A stretch of DNA of 64,000 bases from Pseudocercospora fijiensis CIRAD86 (GCF_000340215.1 NW_006921539.1:1684507-1748506), one strand, 5' to 3'; positions 1 through 11,819 are shown, counted from the first letter of the stretch. Made by a program: numbers and translations. Notes: a model not told the origin generated them from the sequence alone.

Positions 1-555
1 TAATCTAAAGACTAAGAGCAACCGTATATTAATTAACCTAGGCTACTCTCGCGTTATTAACGGCACTAAGGTTAAGGGCTACGAGAACTTAACAGTCTCT
101 TAGGTTGCTAAAGCGCACCGCAATCTAACCGCCCTCCTAGCCTCTAACTCCTTCGTGCTATTCGCTTTCCCTATAGCTATCTTAGTCGAAGGCCTCGGCT
201 ATATCTCCGACGCCCTAGTTAGTAGGATTCCTTAGTTAAGTTACGTTGTTTAGAACGAAGTTAAATAGATCCTCTAGCTTAATAACGAAGGACTTAAGGA
301 GTATCTATACGATTAGGAGAAAGCTACGATAGAAAAGGCTACTAACCTCCTCGTTAATTAAGCTTTCTACGAGGGATAGTACTTCGGTACTAATAGCTTT
401 AACGTATACGGAGGAGATTTCGAGAGCCGACTAGTAGATGAGATTATTGCTAGTAAGGATTACGGCGCGTTAAAGCAACAGTAGGTCTATATAGTGTTGC
501 TTAGGAAGTCGTTTTTATATAATTATAGTATCTAGGATTAATGCTACTCTAGGGG

Positions 556-955
556 TGTTATTACAGAGTTGTAAAAATAGCCTTAGCTAAGACCGCTAAG
601 GATGCATACATGTTTGTTTTAAGCGCGCAATATAAAGCGTATCTAGTTAGATACGAAGAAAGGGAGGGATATTAGCTAGTAACCGGCCCTATACCTATAG
701 GCTAGTTTTAAGCCTATATAAGAGGCCTCCTTCTACAGAGTAGACAGATTATTAACCTCGTACAGTATATTGTTTATGTCACACTTCTACAATACCTATA
801 TTATAGGGCTCTAGTTATTAGCCTAAGCGACAGTCTCGTTATCCTATCTTACTAAATATAGCTGCCTATATTGCTATAGGTTATATTACCCTTAGTAGCC
901 TGTACTATTGCTATAAGTAGTAGTAGTAGTGTTAGTTTCCGTCTATTATTTAACA
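556..955 (+). repeat. Probable LTR copy 1 (400 bp)
   Basis: It begins TGTTATTACAG and ends TTTAACA, giving inverted TGTTA/TAACA ends. It contains a TATA-like motif near 714. It is preceded by a short G run that could be the end of a polypurine tract. Confidence 0.5.
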
Positions 956-1223
956 AAGGACTCAAGAAGTATCTGCACAATTAGGAGAAAGCTGCGACGG
1001 AAAAGGCTACTAACCTCCTCGTTAATTAAGCTTTCTACGAGGGACAGTACTTCGGTGCTAATAGCTTTAACGTATACGGAGGAGATTTCGAGAGCCGACT
1101 AGCAGATAAGGTTATTGCTAGTAAGGATTACGGCGCGTTAAAGCAACAGTAGGTCTATATAGTGTTGCTTAGGAAGTCGTTTTTATATAATTATAGTATC
1201 TAGGATTAATACTATCCCGGGGG

Positions 1224-1623
1224 TATTATTGCGGAGTTGTGAAAATAGCCTTAGCTAAGACCGCTAAGGATGTATATATGTTTGTTTTAAGCGCGCAATG
1301 TAAAGCGTGTCTAGTTAGATACGAAGAAAGGGAGGGATATTAGCTAGTAACCGGCCCTATACCTATAGGCTAGTTTTGAGCCTATATAAGAGGCCTCCTT
1401 CTGTAGAGTAGACAGATTATTAACCTCGTATAGCACATTGTTTATATTACACTTCTGTAATACCTATATTGCAGGGCTCTAGTTATTAGCCTAAGCGACA
1501 GTCTCGTTATCCTATCTTGCTGAACATAGCTGCCTATATTGCTGTAGGTTATGTTACCCTCGGTAACCTATACTATTGCTATAAGTAGTAGTAGTAGTAT
1601 TGGTTTCCGTCTATTACTAAATA
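1224..1623 (+). repeat. Probable LTR copy 2 (400 bp)
   Basis: It is collinear with 556-955 over exactly 400 bp. Its first bases are TATTATTGCGG, consistent with TG mutated to TA. Confidence 0.5.
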
Positions 1624-1736
1624 AGAAGGTTGTTAAGACCTCGTTTAAGGCTAAATCGCGTCTTCTATAGCGCGTAGAATTAGGCTATTCTATCGCTTCT
1701 TTATAGCCTTCTTATAGCCTTTTTTTATAGTAGATA

Positions 1737-3335
1737 ATGCCGCTAAAATAGGCCTCTTAAGCGCTATTAACTATACCTAACTTCTCGTAGTAAATACCAA
1801 GTTTCCGAGCTTCTATAGCGCCTTTAGAGGTACCGAGGCCTTCGGTAGAAGATAAAAGTAGAACTAGGCGGACTAATAACTCGGAGCAGCGTACGGCGGC
1901 GGTAAGGGCGATTCTTCGTATTTATATAACCGATATAGGTAGAGCGGTCGATATATCGGAAGTAATAATCGAAGCGGCGACGAAGCGATAGAAGCGTAGT
2001 TAAAGTAAGAAGAATAAGATCGCCTTAGTAAGAATAGCGGCTAACTTCGAGGCCTTATATAATACTACTAGCTAATAGGACTTAATAACGGCTAAATACT
2101 ATTTAAACGTTAAAATATAGTATATATCGCTCGACCGTATAATAAAGAAGCTAGAAGATAAGTAGTAGCCTATATTTAACGTTAAAGAGAGCGGTAACGG
2201 TACTAGTAAGGAAGAAAACGAGCCTAGTTCTATATAGGCGGAGATATATACCTAGTACGAGATACGAGTTGCTTAAGAGGCCGTAAAGGTAGAGGTAATA
2301 GGTATCGCGCGCTAAGTAGAAATAGACGCCGCTACGAGCTATCGTAATAAGTATAATATACTAAGTTTATAGTCGAAGAAGTAGTATATACCGGACGCTA
2401 ACTAGCACTTTATTAAGTAGTAGGAGATACCTAATAGTCTAGTAATTAGTAAAGATAAGGGCCCGGAGTAGGATAATAGTAATAACGAGGTTAATACTAG
2501 TAATAGTATAACTAGTAAGGGTAGAAATAATAATAAAGATACGCCTAGTTACGAGGAAGAAGAGCTAGAGATTAATAAAGAGATAGAACGAGAGCGCTAA
2601 CGTATACGAGACCTTATAGCTATACCGCCGCCGCGTAATAGAAGTAGAAGACCGTCGACTAAAGGTCTAAATTTAAACTATAGTACTAATAGTACTAGTC
2701 GAAGTGCTATACTAGTATTACGTATAGCCTTTCAGCGGTTATTAACTCTAGTAATACTAAGTTCTCGTAGCTCTATAACTCTATCCGGCGGCCGTAAACA
2801 ACGAGACTCGGCTATATAAAGTAGACGTACTTAAGGTAAGTCTCGCGGTAGAGCTTCTAACGATACCTTAAGATAATAAGACTATAATATACGCTTATAA
2901 GCTAGCGAGTTGTTTACTATAATAGTATAGAAGTTAGAGCGAGATATAGTACGAGAAGACGCCGCTTCTAATAAACTAGAAGTAGACGTAGAAAATAGGG
3001 TAGTAAAGCGACGAAGGCTCGTAATAGAAGAAGATATTAATAGGATATAAGAGGACTTCGAGGCCTTTAAGAAGGAGGTATAGGTAGAGCTAAGTATAGT
3101 TAAGAACGAGGTCTCTTTATTATCTATAACCGTATCTTCGGTCCGGAGTACTAGCGATAATACTAATAGTATACTAAAGACGCTTTTATTAGTATAGGGT
3201 ATATAATTCAATCCTTCCGTAGCTCTAGCGATACCGGGTATTCTTACGGGTAGAGGTACTAATAATACGGTAGTAGACCTAGAGTTTCCGGACCTAGAAA
3301 TAGCGTTCTTCGATTAGCCTAATTAGTAGCTTCGA
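1737..3335 (+). pseudogene. Decayed transposon-associated ORF, unknown function
   Basis: From an ATG at 1737, one forward frame stays essentially open for about 530 codons and is interrupted only by TAG and TAA, as expected from RIP of CAG, CAA and TGG codons. The inferred product is hydrophilic, with an acidic, Asn/Ser-rich middle and a C-terminal stretch of charged residues that could form a coiled coil (around 2930-3110). I recognise no domain. It lies between the LTR remnant and the Harbinger transposase and is on the opposite strand to the latter. It could be a second ORF of the Harbinger element or cargo of another element. There is no sign that it is functional now. Confidence 0.45.
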
Positions 3336-3429
3336 GTAAGATTTAGGTTATAGCGTCGGCGCCTATTACAATACTAATTCTTATCTAAATTATAAACTTT
3401 CTATATACTATTATAGCTACTAACTAGGT

Positions 3430-5082
3430 AAACAACCTTATATAATGCGTTTATATATAGCAAGTATATAGTAGTACTATTTAGGGGGGGTAGGGGCGTA
3501 GGTAAATCTAGCTCGAAGTATATACGGAGGCTTAGCGGAGAACGCCGAACCTCCGAGATATAGCCGTTCTCTCTCTATCGGCTACCCCCTCTATTAGTAG
3601 TACTCGGACTACTTTAGAAATAGTCGATTAAGCTTAGAAGCCGCCTATACTATAATAATTTAAGCCCTCCGAGCTCTCGCTATTATCGTCCGAGTAGTCT
3701 AGTTCCGGCCGCTAGAGGTACTCCTATAAATTTAGAGGATTAAAGCTAAATCGCTTACTTGTCTAGTTATATCTACGAAGACAGATATAACAGTTAGTTA
3801 GCAGTGCTACTACTATAAAGTAGGCTCTAATAGGCTATTATCTTAACCTTAATTGCTTTAAGAATACGTTATAGGACTATAGCTTTATTATATAGCTAAA
3901 TAAGTACTTAACCTCGATCCGGATACTAGATAGCTTCTTATTAAACGCCTATTGCTAAGGCGTTAAATAAGACCGTCTAAGGTAGTGCTTATAAGGAGCT
4001 ATAATACCGAAGTTGCTATAGTATACTAGGTTACTATAGAGATATAGAATACGCCTATTTCTTATAATCCTTTATAGGCGACGTTTAATACCCGACAATT
4101 GCTATATTCGCTAGTCGTTATCTCGTCTATTAAATAGTCTAATAAGTAAAGATATTAGGCTATCCGGTATAACAATAGCCTAGAATTTATACCCGTGTTT
4201 ACTATAGTAACTACTATATAACCTCTGTTAGTTCTTCTACGGTCGATAAAAGCCTAAGAAGTGTCTATCGATAAATCCCTATATAAAACTATAGGTTCTA
4301 CGCTTCCGAGTAGCTAGTGCGAACATCTTTAACCGCCGGTAGCTATTAAGTCGTAGATGCTAGGCAATAAGGCTAGCAAACTGCTTATAAATCTATAGAA
4401 CAAGATCGTTAAATACGAGGCTATAGTAGCTCTCGCATTTGCCGAATTTAATAGAAGCATTAAACTAGCGACTTAGAAACGATATCCGCTATAGAACGAG
4501 TCCTAATACTAGCTCCGGGTTAGGTTTATTGCTATTCCGCTATTTACAACCCTTAATATCTAAAGCGACTACTAGTTAGCGTATTTCTACCTTCGTAAAC
4601 CTAGGAAATAGTTAGTACTATACTAGAAGCTAATATACGGGTATACCCGGTAGTAGTAGTATTAAGGCGGCAACCTCGCTTTAATAACTTAACTTCTTAT
4701 ACTAACATCTACTTCCTATACGACTTACCTTATATATCGCTCTACCTACTCGTCTAGCTATATATTAAGCGTCTATACGAACGGCCTAAATAGAATAGGC
4801 AGCGGCTTTAACCTAATACGCTCGAGAAGCCCTATTTCCTCGCAAATAGCGAGTACGAGTCTAGCAACTAACGTTGTATTATCTAATAGGTTACCCGCTA
4901 TACCGACGACTATATATCGCGATAATAATACGAGAAAGAGATAAGAATACGTCTACGCGCCGCGTACGGGCAATTTAGAAGATTTAATAACTTAGCAAGA
5001 GCCTAAGGCAAGAGCGCTATACTATATTAAGAGTAGTAAGCAGGGTAGTAGTAAGCAGTCTACAATACCCCTTCCGCCGGCA
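3430..5082 (-). mobile_element. PIF/Harbinger-type DNA transposon remnant
   Basis: This RIP-mutated block carries a Harbinger-type DDE transposase on the minus strand. The right edge is sharp: AT-rich mutated DNA ends at about 5082 with a terminal sequence that reads GGGGTATTGTAGACTGC on the minus strand, and ordinary host sequence follows. A repeated AGTAGTAAGCAG motif lies just inside that end (about 5033-5068). I could not find the matching left terminal inverted repeat or a 3-bp target duplication, so the left boundary is approximate. Confidence 0.6.
3720..5000 (-). pseudogene. Harbinger-family (DDE_Tnp_4-like) transposase, RIP-inactivated
   Basis: The minus-strand frame, broken by TAG/TAA, gives in order: an N-terminal helical region (about 4990-4600), the motif GFIDRHFLGFYRP near 4270 (family form GFIDGT with the first catalytic Asp), KHGYKF.AIVIPDSLIS, a segment reading YLYSNLVYYSNFGIIAPYK where the family has YGDPAY (second catalytic Asp changed to Asn), and SSIRIEVKYLFSYIIKL, which retains the Glu of the VEH-type motif. 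Then comes LLTNCYICLR at the C-terminus. The order and spacing match PIF/Harbinger transposases. GAC to AAC at the second Asp is a RIP-type change, so the copy is dead on two counts: nonsense codons and a lost catalytic residue. Confidence 0.75.
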
Positions 5083-5745
5083 AAAGGTGTCTAGTATCCA
5101 AGTTTGATGCTTCACTCGTTCACAGAGCACTGCACTCAAGCCCCCGCGGTGATCTGCAGACGACAGATTCTGAAAGCATCGCCCTTCCTTGCCATCAGAC
5201 CAGACCCGTGAGCCACATTGTCACAGTACAATACAAAACATTAGGCAAATCGTGAAATCTCCTTCACCGCAGCAAACTGCAGACGAAAATCCCACCGAGC
5301 ACCAGCAAAGCATGCTTACATCACTTCACACGCTCGTGGCGCCAAAGTATATTTCTAGCACTCTGGCGGTGCTCCGACGAACATTCCCTAGCGCCGCCAG
5401 GAGCACAACCAATCATTTCGTCGTGGAAGTTGACCTTCATCAATTGGCTGCTATTCACATCAAGCTAATGGAAGCGCTTCGCTAAGGTGCATGAGCCATG
5501 TCCCGGTACACAGAGCATCTGCCGGCAGCAAACAACCAACGTGGGCAGAGGGCAAGGGAAGTGTGGTCGACGGCACCGTCGTGCTGACAAGTATTGTAAT
5601 TCGGGTATCTCTCTCTCTACAAACAAAAGACTGATGGGTATCTAATCGAACAACCAAAAATGAAAAGCGTCGCTCATATTGAAAACTTGAACAGTCCATC
5701 AAGGGAAACGATGCGCAGCAGTGATCGCTTTTAGTCGGCCGTCGA
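5083..5745. other. Intergenic: 3' flank of the HDAC gene
   Basis: This is unmutated host sequence between the Harbinger end and the HDAC stop codon. A 98-codon forward ORF (5189-5485) has no recognisable features. I see no convincing gene here. Confidence 0.6.
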
Positions 5746-8700
5746 CTATTTTGCCGGCGTATCTGGTACTTCCCACACGCTCTGCTCGTTGGTAGACTTC
5801 TGTTCCTGCTCATACAGGTCGTGTAATTTGGAATCAGACGCTTTCGCCTGACCAGCCTGGGCCTTCCATAGTCTCTGTGGACTCTCCGGGACCGTGCCGA
5901 AGGGAATTGCTCCAGTGCTCGTGAAGACAGGTAGATCGCCAGGCTTTGCAGGTCGCGGCGTCCAGGGTGGATGGACATTCTTGCTGTCTTGGAGCGACTG
6001 TTCGCGAACGCCATTTGCTTCTGGCTTCGTCCAAAGCTCGGACTGTGGTGGTTCGGAAGTATTCTGCGAAGGCTGGCTATTCCATAGTGTTGGGTCTTCA
6101 GTATCGCCAGACACTGGTACTACAATAGGTTCTTCAGCCGGCGCAATGATCGGTGTCGTGGCGGGTGGAGTCAAACCGCCATCGCTATTAGCGTACTCTG
6201 GAAAGTCTAGATTCTCGGCGGGCACATTGAAGGCTGCGGGGACCTCAATTGGAGTAGCGCTGCAGGAAATGGCCGCATGCTGTGAAGACGTCTCAAGTGT
6301 GACAGGTCCTGCCGCACTAGAACTATCCATTTGGATCGATGGCACTCTTGAAATGCCCCACTCTGCATTGGACGTAGAGTTCGGTACCATATTTTCTTTC
6401 GAAGACTCCTCAATCCCGGTCATCCGAGAGTCAGCTTCTGAGGGCTGTGGTTTCACATCTTGAGGCAGCCTGACGGGAACAGGCTGAGTTGGCTGCACTA
6501 TCGGTGCCGCAGGAGTTGCTTTAGATGCTGGATGCGTGGCCTTCGCCGGTGCTGCTTGAGCTGTCGCAGTGGCCTGGGCTGCCTTTTTGGCTGCAGCGTT
6601 GACTCTGCGCGTCTCAGCACCCTTCAAGGCTGTCGCTCTACGTTTCGCGTCCAGTTGAGCCTTCTGCTTCGCATCGTGCTCCTCTTTTGTGCTGCTGACT
6701 TTGAGCGTTATTTTCTTCATGCCAGATGTCAAGCTATCCACATCTCCATTGCTCTTCGCTGCGCTCGTGCTGACTGTGCTCGTCGCCGGCCGTACAGGCT
6801 TCATTGCAGGTACCTCTGACTTCGTGCTACCATTTGCTGGTACTCGCGTGCCGGAAGCCGCTCTGATCTTCTTGTTCGGAATCGAGCTGGCCGGGACAGG
6901 TGGCGGTTTCATTGCAATCTTCGCGGGAACAGCAGGTACCGGCGGCGCATCTTCAGCAACGGCACTGCTGCTTGTGGCATCAAAAGCACTTCCGGCGCTC
7001 AGACGACGGCTTGCGCGTCTGGCGCCGTTCTCCGACGGTAGTGTCGCAATGGTCTCACGGCGAGAAGTTCTGCTCTCAGTGCGGCTGGCAGATCTTGCGC
7101 TTGCAGTCTCGTCACTATGTGCGCTCTCAGCATATGCGGGAGTCTTAGCTCTTCGATCTCGCAGCTGCCTCGTCTTTGGCAAGTTTTCGAGAGGCGCAGC
7201 CGGCTGCTTCTCCTTTCTGGGTCCTGCAAGTTCCTCGACCGTGCAGCTCTTTGTCTGTCGATCAGCGGGAATCAGTAGGTTTGAAAGTTCTTGAGTCGCC
7301 ACAACCCAGTTAACTTCTGGAGGCGGTGGCGTCAAAGGGCGCGCGGGCACAGCGGTCTCTCTCATGGTCCCAGATATCGAACGTGCAAACTTGTCCGCAT
7401 CAACCACCTTGTAGGCAAAGGACTCGGTCGGCGTGGCATACGTTGGCTGAGGCCCAGTGCGCACTTTCTTGGCTTGCGGCGGAGGGGGCGGGTTCACCTT
7501 ATGCTCAAGTGCAGTTAGATTTGCCACGGACCACCAGTCACTGTCGTAGCGAAGAGAAGCCTCATTTGCGGAGCCGTTGATGCCAAGCCCATTCATACGC
7601 TCGCTGAGATCCATCAACGTCTCAATACCGTTCGTCTGCGTGGTCACTGGTGAAGCGCATAGGCCCGAGAGATGGCTCAGAACACCGCTGCACAATGCAC
7701 GATCACTGTAGCCACCTTCCAGTACACTGATGACTCGGCCGTCACACCCGTCGATCTCCTTTGCGAGATTCACGACATCCTCGGTGAAACGAGCATAGAA
7801 GTCAGTCGGAACACTAACTTTGTGTCGTTGCATGCCTGCGCCTTCATGCTCGCTAGCATCGAATCCGGCAGAGATGAAGATCGCAGTCCTCGGCTGTATT
7901 TTGCCTTCCTGCCTTATTCTTGTAGCATGATATTGCAAGAATATCTTGGCCTTGTCGAGCAGTATACGATAGCGATCCTCGTACAGTCTCCAAAACTCGG
8001 CTTGTGTAGCCCATGGCTGAAGATGCACATTCCAGACGGACTGGTTGTGTGCATTTTCTATACAGAGGCTGGCTGCTTGCACTTTTCCGTCGTCACCCAT
8101 CTCGCATGGATAGCTGTTGATGTCATGAAGACTGTAATAACCAATATCCGGATTGAGCTTCAGCTTGCTGTTTGGTTTGGCTGCAAGTCGCTTCTCATAG
8201 TTCCTGCCATTGCGCTGCCATGTAATAGCCTGGCTACCATCGCCGTGGTGAAGGTCGAAGTCCAGAATGGCAGCGTGAGTCAGGCCGTAGGTTTGCGCAG
8301 CGTACTCGATACCCACATGCACATTGTTCAACCAGCAGAATCCGCTAGGGTGGTCCGCTGAGCAGTGGTGCCCGGAGGACGCACTGCAACAAATGCTCGT
8401 TTGGTCGTTGTGGTCGGGTTGAAGACTGCGTCAATCGCATCTGCAACGCCACCAAGCGCGCCTTGGAAAGCGTCTAGCGAACCCGGTGCTAGGTACAAAT
8501 CACCAGCGTGAAGTTCTTGCTTTGGGGGCGCTCCGGGTGTTGGATCTCTGCTAATCTCCTTCGTTCCGGCGGCAAGTTTTTCGGAAGCAGAATGACACAT
8601 TTTTTGCAACTCTGTCATCCACGCTGTGCCATGAACGTTTGTCACAAAAGAGGACGTGATATCCATAGATCGTGCTGAGCGCAGTATTTTGAAGGGTGGC

Positions 8701-9431
8701 TTCGTAGGTCCCATGAGGTCTGGATGGGGTGCATGTTTCCCTCTGGCATGATGTCCTCCAAGCCTCACATAAGCGGTCGAAGCACCCAAGATGCTCGCAT
8801 GTATGCGCTCTGGCCTCTCGACGATCAAAGACAGCTGCGACTTAGCGGTCTTCAGTCGGGACCAACGGTGGCCATAGCAGGCATCGTGCAACATGACTAT
8901 GGTCTCTGCGTCGGTTCCAGGCTCTGCATGGCCCAACAACTCTTTCGTGAAGTGCGCAGTTGCTATTTGCGCAGCTGTCAGAGGGATGGGCTCCTCGATG
9001 GCCTCCATGGTGGATTGCGCCTCCCTCAAACCTGATATCAAGTTCGAAATGGATCGCTTCGGGCTGGGCCGGTAGTCATTCTCGTCGGGCGTGCCTCCGC
9101 CAGCGATGCCTATGGAGCTCCTGGACGATTTGCGCATGAGTCTCGGCGAGGAGGGAGGTCTGTTCAGGCTGGCTGAGCTCGAGGGACGTCGTACAGGTTG
9201 CTTGGGAGAGTTGGTGGGCGCGTTGAGGGAATTCGAGGCGCGGCGCGATATGGGGGTCTTCAGGCCTGGAGTGTTTGGTGCAGAAGATATCGGGCTCTGC
9301 GCATCGGTCGTCGTGGCAATGCCTATAGACAGATGTCGCGCAGCCTGCGCCGCATCGCTGGTGTTGGCTGAAATATTGTTTCGGGTGGGGGTCTCGTGTT
9401 GGCCTGTGTCGTGGACGGCGGGTGCGTACAT
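5746..9431 (-). CDS. hos3: Histone deacetylase, Hos3 type (class II), with a 1-nt frameshift
   Basis: This NAD-independent, zinc-dependent lysine deacetylase acts on histone tails. The start is taken at the ATG at 9431. About 350 N-terminal codons include a Ser/Pro-rich leader, then LHDACYGHRWSR and VERPERIHASILGA of the deacetylase domain. The second part has AILDFDLHHGDGSQAI (active-site Asp/His), IFISAGFDASEHEGAG (metal-binding Asp) and VLEGGYSDRAL, then a long Ala/Pro/Lys-rich tail. The two parts are in different frames: the conserved RPPGHHC motif reads RPPG in one frame and HHCSADHPSGFCWLNN in the next, because one base is missing in the Gly codon at about 8371-8373. No intron can explain this. 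With the base restored the protein would be about 1,228 aa, a normal size for fungal Hos3-like proteins. It is either a sequencing or assembly indel or a real null allele. Confidence 0.9.
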
Positions 9432-10293
9432 GGCTGCGACAGTACGGCGGATGGGGTGGATGATGGCAGCAGCCTGATCACCAGGCCACACCGCAGCAGG
9501 TGTCGGTGTCGGCGTCGGTGTGTGTGTCGTGAATGCTTGTTGATTTGTTGATTTGTTGATGCAGCGAGCGATGCCGTGCGCACCAACCAGAACCCTGCAG
9601 ACCCCCCGACGCCGACGCCCCTGACCATCCCGCGTTTCTTTCGCGACGCCCCGATGCCGACGCCGACGCCAAGCTTCCCGTCCTCCCCGTCCTTTCCTTC
9701 CGCTGGTATCCTCGTCGGTGTATGTACTCCGTATATCAAAGCCTCGTGCTTAATTATCGATGGCCCCATAGAGATCCGACCCGCTGTGTGAACCTCGCCA
9801 AGCGTCGCTTGATGGTGCTGGGTGCGGGGGAATTCTCGCTGCGTGCACTCGATGTCTGTTCCGTCGGTGCAATCAGCGAGTTCAAGTCCACCTCGCGCAG
9901 CGGCAGCGCTGCCACCGATGCTGCAGGCCGAAATTCCACTCTCTGCCCGCCGTAGTGAGCGCTGCGACGCTTCCTGTGCGCGTCACCACTCTGCGGAATC
10001 TGATATGGGTCGTTCATTCGCAATGGCCTCGGCATTGCAGTCTCTCTGCTCCTTTCGCGCGCGATTCAATCCCAGCTTTCTGTCGTTGGCGCAAAGCAAC
10101 ACACATCACAAAGGCGACGGAGACCGACGACGGCCATCACCACGCCTTCTTCTACACCCCGTCTTGCCTTTCGAAACACTTCTATCCAGCCCATGATCCC
10201 ACCATGCTTTTCGGCCCCTGACCCGTGGACCGCGAGGTCCAAGTGTCGTCATGGGTACCAAAGATCCAACAGCCTCATTCACCACCTCCTCTC
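9432..10293. other. Intergenic: HDAC upstream region
   Basis: This is the promoter and 5' leader side of the HDAC gene, unmutated, ending at the MULE insertion. It contains short GGTGTC/GGCGTC-type repeats (about 9498-9530) and a TTGTTGAT repeat (about 9539-9562). Several small ORFs on both strands look random. There is no convincing gene. Confidence 0.55.
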
Positions 10294-10338
10294 CCTCGCC
10301 ACTTCCCCGAGCCCCAGCTACCCGCCCGAGCCCCAGTA
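10294..10338. repeat. MULE left terminal inverted repeat
   Basis: It starts CCTCGCCACTTCCCCGAGCC and contains CCCGAGCCCCAG twice. It has no RIP-type changes relative to the right copy. The 9-bp target duplication CCTCCTCTC immediately precedes it. Confidence 0.85.
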
Positions 10339-10639
10339 GATACCAGTAGATATACCAATATAAAATCGGCCTGAATAAGATTACGTGCTGTTTCTACCTA
10401 TTATATATCATATCTATTCTTAGTTAGTAGCGTAGAGCGCGTTACCTAGGAAGTCGTACCTCGAAGTTGCGCCTTAAAGTCTACTAACCTAATATTCGTA
10501 TTTCTTCCCTCTTTTATAGTAGAATCCCTAGTAACTACCGAAAATAGCTAAATCTCTATTATACGAAGTATATATTAGCGAGTTTCTCGGTAATCTTATC
10601 GCTAGTAGTAGCGAAATAGTAGTAGCGGTAGAAGATACT

Positions 10640-10828
10640 AAAGGCGCTAAAGGTACTAAAAGTACTAAAGGTACTAAAGGCGCTAAAGGTGCTAAAGGTG
10701 CTACTAAAGGTGCTAAAGGTACTAAAGGTACTAAAGGCGCTAAAGGTACTAAAGGTACTAAAGATACTAAAGGCGCTAAAGATACTAAAAGGCTAAGGCG
10801 CTAAAGGCACTAAAGGCGCTAAAGAAGG
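10640..10828 (+). repeat. 9-bp minisatellite (GGTACTAAA-like units)
   Basis: About 20 copies of a 9-bp unit, GGNRCTAAA, lie in the left part of the MULE. Read forward they encode Gly-Ala/Thr-Lys triplets. A deviation near 10790 shifts the frame. Confidence 0.8.
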
Positions 10829-10853
10829 TATTAAAGACGCGCTATCGTAGGAA

Positions 10854-11242
10854 GAGGTTTAATTTGTTTCGAAGACACGTATTCGAGGCCGCTCGCGCTT
10901 ACTATCGCTACCGCGCGAGCGTATTAATCTACTAGATTATCGGTTAGTATTACCGCAATCTTAAAAGTACGAGTTTATAACGATTAAGCGCCCTTATAGA
11001 CTATTGCCTCGCTAGTCGTCGTTTCCTTTAAAGAACGCGCTCGCGCGCTATATTTAGTCGTTTAGTCTAGATACTAGATTCGAGTTTAAAGAGTAGAAAC
11101 TAAGAAAGAATAAGGATAGTATTAAATACCGCTATCTCTACGTTTGCGGCTGCTTTAGTAAGCCTAATAAACGTACCTAGATAACGACTAATAAAGCGAA
11201 GAAGAAGACGAAGAAGATAGGCTATAAGTTCTATTTCTACGC
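10854..11242 (+). pseudogene. MULE transposase, N-terminal part, RIP-broken
   Basis: Forward frames give a FAR1-like, Cys/basic N-terminal region that ends GYKFYFY. It is cut after TACGC by the Gypsy insertion. It continues in frame at 28391 (the TSD copy) as AVAVNSRKLES. Stops within it are TAG/TAA. Confidence 0.65.
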
Positions 11243-11423
11243 TATAAGAAGGGTTATATTAGTAGGTAGATAGGGTAGTAGTAGGTATAGGTAGTATTCG
11301 ATAAGGCTCTAGGAGGAGAGGGAGGAAGGTAGGAGAGTTAGCCTATTGCTAAGCGCTAAGCCCTACCTAAGGTACTAAGACCCTAGCTTTACTCGGTCTA
11401 GTTATATACTAATTACGTATAGC
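11243..11423 (-). repeat. Gypsy 3' LTR, outer part
   Basis: It matches 28194-28374 base for base except for three transitions. Each is TpA here against CpA or TpG in the other LTR. It is interrupted by the hAT element after 11423; the remaining piece is 21423-21438. Confidence 0.88.
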
Positions 11424-11819
11424 TAGACCCCGTAGTGGTTCGGGTTGGTTTAGTTTAGTTTGCTAAGCCGAAACTCTAGTTTAGTTTAGGTTGGTTTGCT
11501 AAGCAACTATATAAGTAGCTAGTTCCAACTATATAATTTATCGGTTTTTAAGAAGTGTACGAATGTATACGTAGCTTCAAGCAAGCCCTTTATAAGACTT
11601 AGCAGTATAGCCGGCAGCGTAGCCGGCATTTTTAGTCCTTAGTACTTATAGAATTTTCGAATCCTACTTAGGCTACGTAGTTATATAAAGGTACTTATAT
11701 AACCTTAAATCTATAGACAATTAGCTAAGGGCACTAACTAATTAAAAGCATATATACATATATAAGGCATTATAGTTTAGTTCGGAAACTGTACTCCTTA
11801 GGTATAAATTTCATCCTTT

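Larger units (their letters stand above)
1..1623 (+). mobile_element. RIP-mutated 3' end of a probable LTR retroelement, tandemly duplicated
   Basis: Two direct copies of a 668-bp unit are visible (about 288-955 and 956-1623). Each consists of a 268-bp segment followed by a 400-bp segment that starts TGTTA (TATTA in the second copy) and ends TAACA (AAATA in the second copy). The 400-bp part holds a TATA-like CCTATATAAGAGG and looks like an LTR; the 268-bp part would be the 3' end of the internal region. Differences between copies are mostly C/T and G/A transitions, as RIP produces. Bases 1-287 continue the upstream internal region. In one forward frame they give long stretches broken only by TAG/TAA, but I recognise no domain. 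The arrangement internal-LTR-truncated internal-LTR fits unequal recombination or internal deletion in a tandem element. The left end lies outside the window. Confidence 0.6.

Noticed and set aside
2882..3211. 109-codon minus-strand ORF
   Set aside because: It is antisense to the forward decayed ORF at 1737-3335. Its low-complexity Ser/Thr/Ile composition is a by-product of TA-rich RIP sequence.
5189..5485. 98-codon forward ORF after the Harbinger end
   Set aside because: No motif or codon pattern, and it lies in the 3' flank of the HDAC gene.
9576..10221. Several 70-125-codon ORFs on both strands upstream of the HDAC
   Set aside because: They overlap each other in conflicting frames, with no recognised features and no splice model.
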